Source: Calidifonticultor sp964387355 (GTDB taxonomy: Bacteria; Actinomycetota; Humimicrobiia; Humimicrobiales; Humimicrobiaceae). Taken from it: a stretch of 24,905 nucleotides of DNA. Shown here piece after piece: positions 24,015 to 24,905 of this stretch. The translations under genes were made by a program, and so were the position numbers. Every line of letters begins with the position of its first letter. Positions within the stretch are counted from its first letter, which is position 1. The notes below the pieces were generated by a model. The model was not told where the DNA came from and did no database searches. It saw nothing but the letters and a program-made list of their open reading frames with translations. The stretch covers positions 1 to 24,905 of the forward strand of contig CAYLWJ010000045.1 of NCBI GenBank assembly GCA_964387355.1, read 5' to 3'.

Positions 24015-24020
24015 TATAAT
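24015..24020 (+). promoter_or_regulatory. Possible -10 element for the DUF3786 gene
   Basis: A perfect TATAAT lies 56 bp before the ATG at 24077. The -35 position (TTATCT, 23992-23997) is poor. Support is weak beyond the consensus hexamer and its sensible distance. Confidence 0.3.
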
Positions 24021-24076
24021 TAATACAAATAAACATTATTATTTTAGTATCAATAAATTATAAGAATATTATAAAT

Positions 24077-24745
24077 ATGGAAAAGTTTAAAGAAAAAAAT
24101 AATAAATTTAAAAATGTTTTTAATAACTTAAATAAAAATTATGAGCTTTTTAATTTAAACTATAATGACATGTTTAATAAACTAGTTAACTCAAACCTTA
24201 AGACAATTGCACTTAATACAGAATCTATCTTAATGCCTGAAAAAAAAATAAAATTGTATTTTTTTAATGAAATTGTAGTTGTTGACTGTTTAAATAAACA
24301 AGTAATTAAATACAATTCAAAATACAATTCAAATATAACTAAAATAGATTCTTTTTCATCATCACTCATTTTACACTTTTTAATAACTGCTAATAATAAA
24401 CCATTATCAGGTAGCTGGATTTCTTATAGAGAACTACCAGATGGACTTTTTTATGCTTCAACCATACCAGCAGTATTAGCGCCATTAATAAAAAAATATG
24501 AAAATAATGGATTAGATTTTATAAAAAAAATTATTAGTTTAGGTGGTAAAAAAGAAGAAAATTTTAAAAACGCTGCAATTATTTTTCCTTTTAAAAAATT
24601 TCCAATATTATTTATATTAGAAGAAAAAGATGAAGAGTTTGAAGCAAATATAAAAGTTTTATTTGATAAAAATTCTTCTTATTTTATGAAAACTGATATT
24701 ATAAAAACTTTGTTGGTTTATACAGTAAAAAAGTTATTAAGTTAA
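24077..24745 (+). CDS. DUF3786 domain protein
   Basis: The 222-residue protein matches DUF3786, with the characteristic core ILHFLITANNKPLSGSWISY-type segment (about 97-116) followed by RELPDGLFY. Residues 1-60 are more variable and Lys/Asn-rich. No membrane segment or signal peptide is present. Its function is unknown. Members tend to occur in anaerobes and, from general experience, near CODH/ACS or corrinoid genes; here it is divergent from acsV across a 280-bp gap. That context suggests a role in corrinoid or CODH/ACS metabolism, which is inference. No clear ribosome binding site precedes the ATG. Confidence 0.8.
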   Translation: MEKFKEKNNKFKNVFNNLNKNYELFNLNYNDMFNKLVNSNLKTIALNTESILMPEKKIKLYFFNEIVVVDCLNKQVIKYNSKYNSNITKIDSFSSSLILHFLITANNKPLSGSWISYRELPDGLFYASTIPAVLAPLIKKYENNGLDFIKKIISLGGKKEENFKNAAIIFPFKKFPILFILEEKDEEFEANIKVLFDKNSSYFMKTDIIKTLLVYTVKKLLS

Positions 24746-24905
24746 AAAATTTTAAAAAAATAACATAAATTTCAGTTTTAGCACCAATATCTATACCTCT
24801 GGTAGGTTCATCAAATAAAATCAAATCTGGTTTAAATTCAAGCCATTTCCCAACTACAACTTTTTGTTGGTTTCCACCTGAAAGTGTACTAATAAGCTGA
24901 TCAAG
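24699..24905 (-). pseudogene. 3'-truncated remnant of a sugar ABC-transporter ATPase (RbsA/MglA type)
   Basis: From the window edge the minus strand encodes the ABC signature LSGGNQQKVVVGKWL, Walker B LILFDEPTRGID and IGAKTEIY, exactly as in the second ATPase domain of ribose/galactose-type transporters. After EIY (24765) similarity stops. Intact members continue with a helix, the ISSELPE motif and the switch His, about 90 residues in all. Here the frame runs into unrelated sequence and stops at TAA 24701-24699 inside the opposing DUF3786 gene. The 5' part lies outside the window. A deletion or insertion that joined DUF3786 to a broken transporter gene is the simplest reading; a mis-assembly is possible. 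Confidence 0.75.

Overview
The window is a very AT-rich (roughly a quarter G+C by eye) stretch of bacterial chromosome. It comes from a strict anaerobe that uses the Wood-Ljungdahl (reductive acetyl-CoA) pathway. The acetyl-CoA synthase, CO dehydrogenase and corrinoid protein are of bacterial acetogen type, most genes have Shine-Dalgarno sites, and stops are TAA or TGA in the standard code. I cannot name the lineage: low-GC Bacillota and several uncultured anaerobic phyla would all fit.

Layout. (1) 112-2903, plus strand: a DUF1015 protein and an L-fucose/L-arabinose isomerase-family protein. (2) 3001-10053, minus strand, read right to left: a Fur-NuoE fusion ORF, a NuoF/HydB-type NADH-binding flavoprotein, a small [2Fe-2S]/2x[4Fe-4S] subunit, a P-loop/DRTGG protein and GTP-dependent PEP carboxykinase. 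(3) 10054-11319: a 488-bp control region with two Fur-type palindromes and an extended -10 promoter, then a small ORF and a second Fur-family regulator, both on the plus strand. (4) 11480-23796, minus strand: the carbonyl branch of the pathway, read as acsV (corrinoid activator with a 91-residue Asn-rich extension), cooC, acsD, acsA, acsB, acsC, acsE, cooC. (5) 24077-24745, plus: a DUF3786 protein. (6) At the right edge, the remnant of a sugar ABC-transporter ATPase that loses family similarity before its C-terminus.

How it works together. AcsE moves the methyl group of methyl-tetrahydrofolate to the corrinoid iron-sulfur protein AcsCD. AcsV reactivates that protein when its cobalt is oxidised. 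AcsA makes CO from CO2, and AcsB joins CO, methyl and CoA into acetyl-CoA. The two CooC-type ATPases probably load nickel into AcsA and AcsB. The NuoE/NuoF/[2Fe-2S] genes form an NAD(H) electron module whose catalytic partner is not in the window. PEP carboxykinase links acetyl-CoA-derived C4 acids to gluconeogenesis. The methyl branch (formate to methyl-THF) is not present here.

The most unusual item is the 302-codon ORF at 9145-10053. It joins a Fur-type DNA-binding domain without its metal-binding half to a complete NuoE-type [2Fe-2S] domain through an Asn/Lys-rich linker. A good internal Shine-Dalgarno site and TTG codon sit exactly where a free NuoE would start. It lies divergent to a second Fur homologue that contains no histidine at all, and near-consensus Fur operators lie between the two.
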